Source: Cepaea nemoralis
Taxonomy: Eukaryota > Mollusca > Gastropoda > Stylommatophora > Helicidae
DNA length: 64,000 bases
NCBI GenBank assembly: GCA_014155875.1
Contig: JACEFZ010028125.1
Location: 1 to 64,000, forward strand
Direction of reading: 5' to 3'
Part shown: positions 13,561 through 42,396 of the stretch, piece after piece
Layout of the letters: each line of letters opens with the position of its first letter
How positions within the stretch are numbered: position 1 is the first letter of the stretch
Program-made: the position numbers and the translations under genes
The notes under the pieces: model-generated
Database searches by the model: none
Told to the model about the DNA's origin: nothing
What the model saw: the letters and a program-made list of their open reading frames with translations, nothing else

Positions 13561-14250
13561 GCGATTCATTCTACCTGCATGTAACGTTTGAATCTGCTAC
13601 AAACACAACATGGCGTTCCGTGCTACTCTTCAGTACCGGAATGCCATCGTTACTGCAGCCACCTCCAACTTCCTAATGAAAGTCGTGATATCGTGCGCCA
13701 AAATCTCCTCTTTTCGGGCAGTATCCTTTAATATTTGCAATGAAACTACACCATACCTGTTTGCCTCTCATCACAGACCCATCTATTTATATTAGATACG
13801 AGTTGTCATTTATCTGCTGTGGCACGGAGGCTCTGTTTCACACGCTGTTCTTTCTTGGCACCCTCTATTCTATGTAAATCAGCTTTTTGCGGCGGAATCT
13901 GCACACTCTTGCCAATTTCACAAGCTTGTTTGATCTTATTTCTTTAAACTATATCGCCTGATGTCACACAGAGCTTCCTCTATGCTGTGACCTTTAGGTA
14001 CATCTTTGCCTGGATCACTTAATGTCATTCTTATATCAACTGCATTGCAAGTATGTGCTACATGCACACAATGGGCATAGCCTTTTCGCAACTTAAAATG
14101 ACGCCCCGTAGCTGTTTTCTTAATGCTTTCCGGGTTCTCTGTGCGATGTTGTGAATTGTGACTGGCTGGGATATGGCCTAGGTTGTTAATTGTCGTTCCA
14201 TATATTTTAGGTATTTTATTGTATACAGATCCACTGCTCAGAGTAAACAA
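13561..14250 (-). pseudogene. Probable RNase H remnant of an I-group LINE, plus unknown ORF
   Basis: The minus strand at about 13790-13600 shows a degenerate RNase H-like pattern: IDGSVMRGKQVWCSFIA, then after a frameshift EEILAHDITTF.RKLEVAAVTMAF, then HVVFVADSN. These correspond to the first Asp, the Glu and the second Asp regions. Upstream of it an open frame of 104 codons (14250-13936) contains GRHFKLRKGYAHCVHVAHTC; I do not recognise it. The order RNase H then RT start on one strand means two different LINE pieces are joined here. The same composite is found at 61750-62705. Confidence 0.5.
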
Positions 14251-14449
14251 AATATGTTCGAGTAATTATGTTTATTTTACGTGCGGAGATCATTTATTGG
14301 AAAAGAAACCAAGAAATATCCGAGGTTAACTTACAGTAAATATATTTCATCAAAGGTTTGCATTACATTACATTGATTCGAAAAATTAAGTTAAGACTGA
14401 GTGCATAACTATTATCGTAATGATTTATAAATAGTATACTCCTTAAACT

Positions 14450-15733
14450 CACAGGAAGAGGTTCTAACATGCGAACCACATATTGAAGAACCTACATTTG
14501 AAGAAATCCTATATGTAATCACACGACTTAAAAACAATAAGGCAACTGGGACTGATGGAATTGCTGCTGAATTTATAAAGGCAATATATATATATATTAC
14601 GAACACTAATAGAAAGATCAATAGAGAAACAAAGAGACATATATTTATGCTTCATAGATTATACTAAGGCATTTGATAAAGTAAAACATGATGAGCTGAT
14701 TAAAATGTTGGAAGATATCAACATTGATGGGAAAGATTTAAGAATAATAAAGAATATATACTGGAACCAAGTAGCAGCAATTAAAATGGGAAATAAAGAG
14801 GGTAGTTACGAACAGATAAAGCTAGGAGTACGACAGGGGTGTGTCTTGTCACCCGATCTCTTCTCCCTGTATAGCGAAGTAATAATGAGAGAGATCAAAG
14901 AGAAGCCAGGAATACTAATCGGAGGATATAATATAAACAATATACGCTATGCAGATGACACAGTATTGGTAGCGGATAATGCAACAGACCTACAACAATT
15001 GTTGGACAATGTAGTAACAGAGAGTGCACAGAAAGGACTGTCCTTGAATATCAAGAAAACAGTAACAATGGTGATATCAAAGAAAATGGGGACGCCAAAA
15101 TGTGACATAGAAATAGAAGGGGAAATTCTCAACCAAGTGGATAATTTTAAATACCTAGGGGCACTTATAACATCAGATGGAAGATGTACAAAAGAGATTA
15201 AGAGCAGAATAGGGCAGGCAAAGACAGCATTTCAGAAAATGAAGAGTATCTTATGCAATAAGTCGCTATCAATGAATGTAAGAAAGAAAGTACTAAAATG
15301 CTATATAGAACCAGTTTTGCTGTATGGCAGCGAATCTTGGAATGTAAATGAACAAATTAGGAAGAACTTAGAAGCAACAGAGATGTGGTTTTTAAGACGA
15401 ATGTTGCGAATTCCTTGGACTGCCAGAGTAACTAACAACGATTGCCTGAAAGAGGCTAATGAAACTAGAACACTATATACAACAATAAGAAAGAGACAAA
15501 CATCTTTCTTTGGTCATGTGATGAGAAGAGAGGCATTGGGGAACATCGTGACAACTGGAAAGATCGAGGGGAAGAGAGGCAGAGGCAGACCAAGAGAAAT
15601 GATGCTGGACGGACTGAGACGGTGGCATGGAGGAATATCATCAGCAGAGTTGATCCAGAACACCAAAGACCGAGATCTGTGGAGAGCCATGAACGCGTAC
15701 GCCAGCCGGCACGGCACTTGATGATGATGACAT
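14450..15733 (+). pseudogene. RTE-C: RTE-like LINE ORF2, RT to C-terminus
   Basis: The first RT box (LKNNKATGTDGIAAEFIKA, about 14528-14580) is joined through an AT-rich deletion to YTKAFDKVKHDEL (14660-14700). An open frame of 338 codons (14705-15721) follows: GVRQGCVLSPDLFSLY, the catalytic YADD box (IRYADDTVLV, about 14942-14970), FKYLGALITSDGRC, LYGSESW, FFGHVMRRE and RGRPREMMLDGLRRW. The end is a stop and ATGATGATGAC at 15721-15732, the tail shared by RTE-C fragments at 10090 and 61185. The endonuclease is missing. A long uninterrupted frame with all RT boxes suggests a fairly young copy. Confidence 0.9.
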
Positions 15734-15866
15734 ACAAATAGATAATATGACCATTAAAAGAACGGAAACATACAAATACCTGGGTACAATCTTCAACTGC
15801 TCCAATATCATAAGGGAAGAAATACAAACTAGAATCAACTCTGGAAATAAGATATACTATGCACTA
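15734..15866 (+). pseudogene. LINE D, left part, split by the LTR element
   Basis: Encodes an RT-thumb piece, ETYKYLGTIFNCSN and REEIQTRINSGNKIYYAL. The frame stops at the LTR insertion and continues in the same reading frame at 20531 once one CACTA copy is removed. RTE-C ends immediately to the left. Confidence 0.85.
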
Positions 15867-16395
15867 TGTCAACGTCCTAGATACCCAGGGGAATGAAACT
15901 TGGGTTCATACAGGCAACAAACTCCGTTCTGATACTATCTGACATAATTTATTTACAGTAAGCTGGCCAAGAATGGTTTTCGCAGCCAGCTACGTGGCGA
16001 ACATGATCATAGGAGTTCACAACAAAGCCATCATACATAATCATTACAACAAACTCTATTATCTATCTATCGAGTGAGTAACACTCCTAAATACACTTGT
16101 GTTCAATCTATCAAGTCCCCCTTAAGTTAAGCCCTGTTGCTTGTTCGATGTCCAGTCGGCGTCTGCCCTCTAACGTGTCTCGGACACGGGCTTTAACTAT
16201 CCTCGAGCTTCTCGTGGAACAGGTCCTGGCACGCGGTCAGCGTGTCCACGGAGCTGTAGGCGAACTGACATATGCTTCTCGACGGCTCTAGATTGCTCGA
16301 GCATTCGAGTGTGTCTCCCTTGTATTGGGGTTATGTCCCTTCTCGAGTTCCCTTCTATCTTTATGTTCCTACCGACTCCATGTGAGACTCTGACA
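15867..16395 (-). repeat. 3' LTR (left in window)
   Basis: 529 bp, starting TGTCAACG and ending CTCTGACA. About 10 mismatches to the other LTR by eye (roughly 98% identical), with no length difference. On the element's strand an AATAAA lies at 15953-15948 near the LTR end. Open frames inside both LTRs (16097-16291 and 20232-20426) are the same noncoding sequence. Confidence 0.92.
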
Positions 16396-16415
16396 GGGGT
16401 CCCCCTCTCCCGCTT
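16396..16415 (-). promoter_or_regulatory. Polypurine tract for plus-strand priming
   Basis: Directly inside the left LTR the minus strand reads AAGCGGGAGAGGGGGACCCC, ending at the LTR boundary. This is the position and composition expected of a retroelement polypurine tract, and it fixes the 3' side of the element. Confidence 0.75.
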
Positions 16416-16807
16416 CTATGGGTTAGTATATGGTAATTAGTCTGCACTAATTCTGTCTTAGGATCACATGAAGTTGGTGTTTGGTAGTTTCGTTGATGGG
16501 AACCTGGCCATCTATATATTTGCACTATTAACTCATGTATTTCCCCGTACAACAATCCAGGGTGATTGCTGAAGAGCCCCTATCTCTTCCATATCCTTAA
16601 ACATGCTTATCCGACCGAAGTTCTCTGACGCTTCTAGTTGTATCTGCAACCGCGCCCTTCTCAAGTATCCATATGATACCAGGATATTAAACTCTGTGTT
16701 AGAGAGGTTTAACAAGACAAATTGTCTTGGCTTATTTAAGAACACTTGCAATTCTTGTCCTGAATGTGTATTTTGATACACTTTTACTTCCGTATGTTTT
16801 ATAGTGC

Positions 16808-16810
<3 letters not shown>

Positions 16811-16878
<68 letters not shown>
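16811..16878. repeat. (AT)n microsatellite
   Basis: About 34 AT units in the 3' noncoding part of the LTR element. Confidence 0.97.
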
Positions 16879-16882
<4 letters not shown>

Positions 16883-18083
16883 CTTTGTTTTCTCCCAAGT
16901 AACTACTTATGTTCCTGTTTGCCTGTTAGTGTGTTTGCTCTAATAAACTGATTTAATTTTTAATGTTTAGTTTTATGAGTATGTCCTATCTAATGTCTGA
17001 AGTGTGTGCTACCTGTGGGTATGTGGTGTGTAGCACATCTCTAAGTGTCACGAGCTGGAATGTCCCTTGTCATGAATTACGTCCTCTGTGTAACGCATGT
17101 ACAGGGCATTCAAACAGTGATTCTTAAAGTGAACCTATTTTATCTAACACTAAACATGTATACACAATTTTAGACAAGTGTTATATTTTACACTCAAAAC
17201 GCAGACAAATTAAAATAAATACTTTTTGCGTACAATTTGTCCGCTCAGTATATCGCTCTCTCATTTAATTCATTCACTCTCTGATTCGCACACCTTTCAT
17301 TCAATATAATAATTTGTTAAAATATACAAATTAAGGTGAGGTAAATGTTGTTGCCCTTAGAAAAAGGAAACTGGCGATATGCTATATTCAAAGCGTCAAG
17401 TACTATCTGTACTGGTGATAAGAAATGGTTTATAAGTTAAATTGCAACAATTGTATTGGGAGAAAATTTTAACTATGAATGAACATGTTTGTGACATATT
17501 ATGATAGAAAATGTACAATTTACATGTCCACATATTTTATGTATATAGTAAAGCACAAATGTAATACATATTTAACTAATAACATTAAATTAATTAACTC
17601 CAACGACGATCCGTGTGTTGTCGTTCTTTCGTCCGTGTGCTGTTCCAATAATGTTTACAGTTCGTAGGTAACGTTTTGGTGTCACATTCCTGTGTTGTCT
17701 CTCATATGTCGTAATAGTCATAGTATATCGCTTGTATGTGTGATGTTCTGTTCCGTTAGTTTGCGAAGTCCCTTGAAATCACGCTTATGCACAGTTCTTA
17801 ATATTCGCATGGCAACTTTCAGTTCTGTGATTGGTGAAATAACTTCACAAATGTTAATATCCACAGTTCGGATTGTTTTTGATGTACTGCTAATTGCCAA
17901 TGTGGCCCAATATAGTTAACGGTTCTCAAATTTTTATGTCTCTGATAGCTATAAGTAGAGTATTAAATCAGCTATCGACACTTCTAAATTAAAGTTCTAC
18001 AGTACGTGTAGAGGTACACTCTTTTATGCAACAGACTAAAATATCACAGCTTATCATATGGCCACTAATTAATGTACATAGTG

Positions 18084-18962
18084 TTAATCTGCTGGTGCAG
18101 TGGGTAATCGTGATAGTATGTCGGCAATTACATTATCCGTGCCTTCTTTAAGTACCAGCAGTGGCGCCTTATACGTCAAGACAACGAAATTGGAACGAAA
18201 GAGGAACTTAGATAAACGACTAACACAAAAAACCAAACTTAATGCCTCCAATTCAGCTGTCGAATACTTGATTTCCGCTGTTTTCAGTTTACGGCTGACA
18301 TACAGGATTGGGTGTCTCACGTCTTCGTATTCCTGCATCAAACATCCTCCGATTGCGATAGCACTTGCATCTGTAGTTACTGTAAATGGTAAATCTATAT
18401 ATGGTAATCTTAATATGGGTGTATTAGAAAAAATGGATTTCAATTTGCACATTGCATCCTCTAAACGGATACTCTTACAATTGCACACATTACATAATTG
18501 TATAGGTATCGATGTAAAATTAAGTCTAAATAATGTAAGAGTGAAAATAAATTTACTATAGGCATATGTCAAAGTTATATGAAAAGCCTTGCACCAACAG
18601 AAGTTAATAAACTGTAGCATGGTTTTTGCGCTTTCAATTTGGCGCAATGTTGATTGATATCTAAATGAGATGGTAAATATGATGGAAAATATGTTTGTTA
18701 TCCGGATGGTGTTGAAAGATACATTTTGAAAGGTAAGTAGTGTTGTTGCAAGTTGGGTTAACAGCAAAAGTAGCAAGAGTGTCAGTAGTTTGTCTTTGTT
18801 CATTTTAATGTTTGGTGAAAGTGATTGTTTACTCTTGTTGGTTGGGGTGTGTGTTTCAAAGAACTTGCTGTATTTGTCTGCTAAAGTGGTAGATGGTGAG
18901 TTGAAAATAGTAGTCTTTGTGCTGATGGATATAGATCCGCATCGTTTGGTGTTTTTGTTCAT
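18084..18962 (-). pseudogene. Pol remnant: RT C-terminus and RNase H, Ty3/gypsy type
   Basis: A 292-codon open frame. Roughly the last 130 residues are recognisable. LEDAMCKLKSIFSNTPILRLP matches the end of the RT connection, PFTVTTDASAIAIGGCLMQ carries the first RNase H aspartate, and HPILYVSRKL..AEIKYSTAELEAL carries the glutamate region. The normal stretch between LTYKAPL and DNVIADILSRLP has lost about 30-35 residues, so the domain is defective. The first ~110 residues include a leucine-rich hydrophobic run (LLTLLLLLLLTQLATTLL) that I do not recognise. A pol of this class normally exceeds 1,000 residues. Confidence 0.78.
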
Positions 18963-19140
18963 GCGATAAAGCAGTTTGTATGCAAACGTTTCTGACTTTG
19001 ATTTTGTGTGAAGTCACTTGTTTGTGTTTGTTTATTTGCATACCGTTTGCTTGCATGAATGTTGCATGATGATGTTATTTCTATATCTGCATAACTTTCG
19101 GCAGCTGTATGTGTTGTTTCTGTTTTAGTTTTATGTGTCC

Positions 19141-19779
19141 TTAATCGATGATATATTTGCGATGAACACAATGATGATACTTGTTTGATAATAATACTTC
19201 TTTGTCACTAGTAGTGTCCCTTGGATATCTTTGTATTTCTTGGTTGTGTTTCTTGGAACTAATCACGTAATTGTTTCTCGTTTCTAGAGAAACAAATTGT
19301 TTCGACTCATAAAGTTGGAAATTATGAGTTCTCTCAGTTGTTGGTTTGGTAACTGCGGTGTTTTCTTCACGAGAAACTGTCTGTAATGTGAAGTTGTATT
19401 CATTGTCTTGTGTAGTAGTGTCGTTAAGACGTATTGTCGTTGCTGTGCTTTTGTCATTGTTGTTTGTCATATAATATGATTTCGGTTGAGAGTACTTTAA
19501 AGAAGTCGAGTCGGTTTGTAATGACTCGTCAAGCTGTTTGTCATGATTAAGAAGAGTTGTTGCTATTGTGTCGTTGACTTCGTCGTTTCCGTTATTAAGA
19601 GAATGTGTCGTTAAAGTAGAATTGTCATCGATGTTCTTGTCAGTGTCGTTATTGTCCCCTGTTATCTCTGTTTGGTTCGCCTGTTTTATCGCCACTGCTG
19701 GAGAACAGTTTACATACACAAAATCTTTCGCGGAACAATCTGATGTTGGAATCAAACAAAAAAAATTAGTAATTGTCAC
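19141..19779 (-). CDS. Unrecognised Asn/Thr-rich ORF in the LTR element
   Basis: 212 codons with strong N, T, D and S bias (for example TGDNNDTDKNIDDNSTLTTHSLNNGND), and no domain, knuckle or hydrophobic segment I can name. It lies between the 5' LTR and the pol remnant, where gag is expected. It may be a diverged gag fragment or a chance frame in AT-rich DNA. Confidence 0.3.
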   Translation of the reverse strand: MTITNFFCLIPTSDCSAKDFVYVNCSPAVAIKQANQTEITGDNNDTDKNIDDNSTLTTHSLNNGNDEVNDTIATTLLNHDKQLDESLQTDSTSLKYSQPKSYYMTNNNDKSTATTIRLNDTTTQDNEYNFTLQTVSREENTAVTKPTTERTHNFQLYESKQFVSLETRNNYVISSKKHNQEIQRYPRDTTSDKEVLLSNKYHHCVHRKYIID

Positions 19780-20001
19780 TGTAATTGTCCAGTCATGTCA
19801 ATGTCAAATTTCATGAACATAATTATTTAATTACTTTTCTAGAGGGACTACGATAGTTTATGAACAGATGATACGATAGTAGCTACAAAGTTCAGACTTT
19901 GTTATGTATGACTGTTGATATATTTTACTTGGCAAAATCAAGAGCTGTCGGGAAAGTGAAGCTTGCGCTTGCCAAAACCGGCTTGGAGCGCCTAAATAGC
20001 C

Positions 20002-20530
20002 TGTCAACGTCCTAGATACCTAGGGGAATGAAACTTGGGTTCATACAGGCAACAAACTCCGTTCTGATCCTATCTGACATAATTTATTTACAGTAAGCTG
20101 GCCAAGAATGGTTTTCGCAGCCAGCTACGTGGCGAACATGATCATAGGAGTTCACAACAAAGCCATCATACATAATCATTACAACAAACTCTATCATCTA
20201 TCTATCGAGTGAGTAACACTCCTAAATACACTTGTGTTCAATCTATCAAGTCCCCCTTAAGTTAAGCCCTGTTGCTTGTTCGATGTCCAGTCGGCGTCTG
20301 CCCTCTAACGTGTCTCGGACACGGGCTGTAACTATCCTCGGGCTTCTCGTGGAACAGGTCCTGGCACGCGGTCAGCGTGTCCACGGAGCTGTAGGCGAAC
20401 TGACCTATGCTTCTCGAAGGCTCTAGATTGTTCGAGCATTGGAGTGTGTCTCCCTTGTATTGGGGTTATGTCCCTTCTTGAGTTCCCTTCTATCTTTATG
20501 TTCCTACCGACTCCATGTGAGACTCTGACA
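20002..20530 (-). repeat. 5' LTR (right in window)
   Basis: 529 bp, the same length as its partner. Together with the perfect CACTA duplication it shows that the whole element integrated once and that little time has passed compared with the decay of its interior. Confidence 0.92.
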
Positions 20531-21057
20531 CACTACAAAATCTACTAAAATCAAATGCGCTATCTCGTAAAACCAAGATCACAATATACAAAACACTGAT
20601 CAGACCAGTTGTGCTGTATGGCTCTGAAACCTGGAGTACAACGAAAGGAGACGAAGCCTTGTTACAAACCTTTGAGAACAAAATTTTAAGACGCATCATT
20701 GGACCCATTAGGGATACACAAAGTGGAGAGTGGAAAAAAAGAAGTAACAAAGACATTTATGATCTGTTTAAGTCCCCGCTAATCACTGGTATCATGAAGG
20801 CTAATAGACTACAATGGCTGGGGCATATAGAAAGAATTGAAGATAATAGGGAAACAAAACTCGCTTACACTCAGGAAATAAATGACCGTAGACCCCGAGG
20901 TAGACCAAGAAGGCGGTGGAGAGATAATACATGTACAGACCTACAAGCACTTGGAATCAACGACTGGCAAGAGAAGGTCAACCAGAGAGACGAATGGAGA
21001 CGGATTGTATTTGCAGCAAAGAACCTCAATGGCTCGGAAAGCTGAAGAAGAAGAAAA
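20531..21057 (+). pseudogene. LINE D, right part: RT thumb and C-terminus
   Basis: The frame continues from 15866 across the LTR element. Conserved tracts are IYKTLIRPVVLYGSETW, LRRIIGPIRD, RLQWLGHIERIED and RRPRGRPRRRWRDN; the stop is at about 21043. A (GAA)n-like tail follows (21043-21057). Only this C-terminal part of ORF2 is present. About 15 bp later the giant CTAA array begins. Confidence 0.87.
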
Positions 21058-21071
21058 CTCCTTAAACTAGC

Positions 21072-38575
<17,504 letters not shown>

Positions 38576-38870
38576 AAGTCGAGATGAATTGAGTATAACT
38601 GAACTAAGAACTGACATTACTGCATTCAGGACATTCCCGTACGGGGTCCGACCCTTCGTTCAACAGTCAGCGAAGAGTTACACTACTAATCGTTTTTAAC
38701 GCTGTCTGACTGAAAGTTCTCCTTGTCTTCACTGTCGGTTTTGAGATTCTACAGAAAGCACAACTTCATCCTTTCCACATACGGATTCTCAGTCTGTTCT
38801 CCCACCTTCTCCACCTAGTCCCACAGGCGCACGACCACCTCCCCATTGGCAAAACATGACGGCCCATGTT
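38576..38870 (-). pseudogene. LINE B relative, 3' end fragment
   Basis: The minus strand encodes VTLRWLLNEGSDPVRECPEC followed by a stop near 38600, matching the C-terminus of LINE B (TLRWLLRMGTERLWECPKCC near 10770-10710). Upstream frames give VVVRLWD and a broken continuation to about 38870. The 3' side meets the giant array within about 25 bp of the stop. Only about 300 bp remain. Confidence 0.78.
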
Positions 38871-38894
38871 TATCGGTATGGCACATGATGGATG

Positions 38895-39072
38895 GATGGC
38901 CTCTATTTCTGTTTGCCTCTCTCTGTCTCTATCTCTGTTTGTCTCTCTCTGCCTCTATCTCTCTGCCTTTATATCTCTGATGTGTCTCTCTCTCTCTCTC
39001 TGCCTCTATCTATCTGCCTCTATCTCTATGTTTGGCTCTCTCTGCCTCTATCTCTCTGCCTCTATATCTATG

Positions 39073-39114
<42 letters not shown>

Positions 39115-39424
39115 CTATCTGTCTCTATCTCTATATTTTCCTCTCCCTGTCTCTATCTCTCTCACACTCTCCGACTTTATCTCTCTGCCTCTATCTCTCT
39201 GTCTCTCGCTGCCTCTGTCTCTTTGTTTGTCTCTCTCTGCCTGTATCTCACTGTTTGTCTCTCTCTCTCTGTCTCTGCCTCTGTCTCTCTGCCTCTATTT
39301 CTCTGCTCTATCTCTCTGTTTGTATCGCTCTCTGGGCCTTCATATCTCTCTCTACCTTTAACTTTCTGTTTGTCTCTCCCTCTCCCTCCCTCCCCATCCC
39401 CCTCTCTCTCTCTCCCTCTCTCTT

Positions 39425-39495
<71 letters not shown>
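38895..39495. repeat. CT-rich tract (CTCTCTGC.., CTGT, pure CT)
   Basis: Degenerate pyrimidine repeat ending in a pure (CT)n run at 39425-39490. The long Leu/Ser frames it creates are compositional. Confidence 0.97.
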
Positions 39496-39499
<4 letters not shown>

Positions 39500-40384
39500 C
39501 GTTTACAGATAGTATACATCTGTACATTATTAATCAGCAGCCGTGAAAGGTGCTTTACTTTAATCATTGTTCGTCTCGACCTAATAAGGATGGTTGTGTG
39601 AACAAAACAGTATTATTAAAAGATTTCCATTATTGATAGTTAGACCTGCATATCTTTTGCAAGCAATACATGATAATGCACTGTTCACTTATTTGCATCA
39701 ACCAAGACTAAAATAGCCCAGACACAATATTAGCAACTTCTATTTACTGGCGGCTGTATATCTTTCACATTTTTCACAGCCTCAGACCGTAAGTGATAGT
39801 CCCCTGTATGAACACTGGTATTAAGGACACTATTAATGAATGAAACGCATGTCTGATAATTAACAACATACTTTGCTATTTCAAGAGGTGTTTCCTTGGC
39901 AGAGAGACGGCATGCAGGAAGAAGACAACGATGCATGTGTTGGACAACACCATGTGATGGTCTCAAAGAAAGATAGTTGGACGCACACTGAGACGCAGGA
40001 TTGAGGGTCTTCTTCTCTTTCGCCTCACATCCGATGTGGCATGGTGCCTCGACCAGCTCTAGTCATTCCGTCATATTTTTAGCTATCTCCTGCAGATTCT
40101 CCATGTCCCCCACATATTATGTATGCACGTCTCTAAGTCTCTTCTTCGTTTGATGTTAGGCCACTCGCTATGTTGACTGTGTCGTGGGTTCCTGAGAAAA
40201 AAAAACCCACTACTTTCAATTTCCCCCAGAATGTGCTCTATCAAGCGCCAGTGACTTTTCCTGACCTTTCATTCGCTGAAATCTGCCTAGAACTACCACT
40301 AAGCTTCGCATCAGTGATTCATACATGCTATGTTAGCCCTTCTATTCAGTGCAGTCACAAATTAATGAACATTCGTATTTTATT

Positions 40385-40629
40385 GCTGGCTCCATAGCGA
40401 AGACTTTACGGACGCAGTTCTTTATCTCACATACCGCGTTCGAAACACAGATGCAGGTACTTTGGCAGCAGACCGTCTGGCGTTGTGGTTTTTTTTTAAT
40501 TTTACGAAATGGTACGGGTGTCGGGCGTTCATAAAGCAATGGCAAACTACGGAGCGTAAACTTGCCAAGAGATTACGAACGGCAAATACTAGTATTGAAT
40601 GCAACGTTCTGTAAAGAATATGCAACTAA
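40385..40629 (+). mobile_element. SINE copy 1 (unit 1)
   Basis: A member of the five-copy SINE family in this window. It occupies the same site as copy 3 in unit 2 and is flanked by diverged duplications ATTCGTATTTTATT (40371-40384) and AATCGTAGTTTATG (40630-40643). The conserved body includes TTGGCAGCAGACCG and the 3' end CTGTAAAGAATATGC. Confidence 0.8.
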
Positions 40630-40836
40630 AATCGTAGTTTATGAGACAAAAGGGAAAAAGGGAAGAGGGGAACATGAGCTAAGAGGTGGAACTGCCTCCT
40701 TCAACTTCTCAATCCTCTCCAACAGTGACTTGAAACAAAGACTTCCAACAATGACTGCACATGAGCCAGAGGTTTAAAAAAAAAGAACAAGAAGAAGAAA
40801 GAGAGGACATATCAATGTCCCCAGCCTCAGGGAAAG

Positions 40837-40944
<108 letters not shown>

Positions 40945-41399
40945 AGAAGAATCAGGATCTTTGGCAGGTAGCTGTACATAATTGTATAATCCTAGCAGTA
41001 TAATGTATAGCTGGACTGTGAAAGAATTAATGAATATGCGCAACTTAAATAACAAACTAAATAACAAAGACTAAGTTAACAACTCGAGAACAACAAACCC
41101 AAACTTTTTTAACCGAATCTCATGACTCAGGAACAGTCAATATCTAGACATAACATACAGCAGCAAAGGCAACTACAATATAATAATAATGGGTTGTGTC
41201 CCACATATTATCAGAAACTCACATCCCAAGCGAAAAAGAACTTGGCAATAAAAGAACTCTGACAAAGACAACCATAGATACACAATCATAAACACAAACA
41301 TGGGTTTCACAATTCGGGAACACCATACACAGTATTGAAGCACATGTTACATCGGTGTGGATGGCCACGGTCGACACCGGGGATCACAATGGGATGCGC

Positions 41400-42396
41400 C
41401 CCACCTTTACCTAGACCCCTGCCACCAGGTCAAGTACATCGGATGCACCAAGCACAGCAAGCAGATACCATATCATTAAACCATCCATTGGCACCTTGGC
41501 ACCTTGCCGTCTTGACAGACGATAGTTTGTGCTTTAAAAAGGCATAATAACTTTTAACTATGGCGGTAGCGAGTGTGACTGATAAGGCCAATTTGCGCTG
41601 TAAATGTCCGTTCACAGTGGGTGCATGTGAACACGTGGTCATTTCCACCATCATGCACCATCTTACGTCTCAAACGCTTGGTGTGTGACTTTTCTGCAAT
41701 AATTTTCTCCTTTGACTTTATTCCATTTCTGATATTTGCCCTCCATGCAACACGTTCAGCGGCGACTTGCGCCCAATGTGCATTATCAATGCCTGTATCA
41801 ATCATGTCCCGCTTACACACATCTTTGTATCGTAGTAGAGGCCGACCCTGAGATCTCTTACCCATCTGTAATTCACCAAAAAAGATATCCTTTGGTATTC
41901 TACCATCATCCATCCTCCTAAGATGTCCTATCCATCTAAGTCTACGAAGACTGAGCATGGAATAAACTGTCACACAACCTGATCTTTCCAATACTTCAGT
42001 ATTTGTGATTTTGTCTTGCCACTTAATACCAAGAATTCTTCGCAAACACCGCATATGAAAGCTGTTTAAATTGTTCTCTTGGTGTGAGTAAGTTGTCCAG
42101 GTTTCACTGCCATAGAGAAGAGTACTAAGGACACAGGCTTGATAGACAAGGACTTTTGTTTTGGCAGTAAGCTTCCTGTTCTCCCAGACTCTTTTTCTTA
42201 ACCTGTTCATTGTTGTTGCTGCCTTACCAATCCGGATGTTGATTTCCTGATCTAGGGATAATTTGCTATTTACCACTGATCCTAGATATGTAAAATGGTC
42301 TACTATCTCTAGTTCGGCGTCGTCAATAAAGATTGATGGTACCTCATGTGCACCTTGTGACATAATCTGTGTCTTCTTTTTGTCTCTCCATAGCAC
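41400..42396 (-). pseudogene. RTE-B 3' half with an intact 280-codon frame
   Basis: Minus-strand relative of the element at 4164-9383. The frame 42396-41554 starts just after the RT active site (KKTQIMSQGAHEVPSIFIDDAELEIVDHFTYLGS), passes VLSTLLYGSETWTTYSHQE, LRRILGIKWQDK, RLRWIGHLRRMDDGRIPKD and RPLLRYKDVCKRDMIDTGID, and ends in a canonical C2H2 finger, FTCTHCERTFTAQIGLISHTRYRH. The 3' untranslated end runs to about 41500 with the GTGCCAATG motif. The catalytic YADD/FADD box and the endonuclease are missing, so it cannot be active despite the open frame. Confidence 0.87.

Larger units (their letters stand above)
15867..20530 (-). mobile_element. Gypsy-like LTR retrotransposon, internally decayed
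   Basis: A 4,664-bp element with two 529-bp direct repeats, TG...CA ends and a perfect 5-bp duplication CACTA (15862-15866 and 20531-20535). Orientation is minus: a polypurine tract lies inside the left LTR, and the pol remnant reads on that strand. Remaining coding parts are an unassigned N/T-rich frame (19779-19141) and an RT-end/RNase H remnant (18962-18084). No gag knuckle, protease, main RT domain or integrase is visible. I found no clear TGG primer-binding site directly after the 5' LTR. The interior between 16396 and 18083 has no coding signal. Confidence 0.9.

Noticed and set aside
16097..16291. 64-codon frame seen almost identically at 20232-20426
   Set aside because: It is part of the duplicated LTR; its conservation reflects LTR identity, not coding.
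18084..18962. Envelope or other viral gene in the N-terminal hydrophobic part of the pol frame
   Set aside because: A single leucine-rich run in AT-rich decayed DNA is not enough; no cleavage site, fusion segment or second membrane segment was seen.
38866..39546. Leu/Ser-rich open frames of over 200 codons
   Set aside because: They come from a CT microsatellite with no stop codons; parallel frames and an Arg/Glu frame on the other strand are equally open. The same applies to 45168-45840 and 40761-41067.
39730..39966. 78-codon minus-strand frame as a host gene
   Set aside because: The paralogous segment in unit 2 does not keep the frame, and no domain is recognisable.
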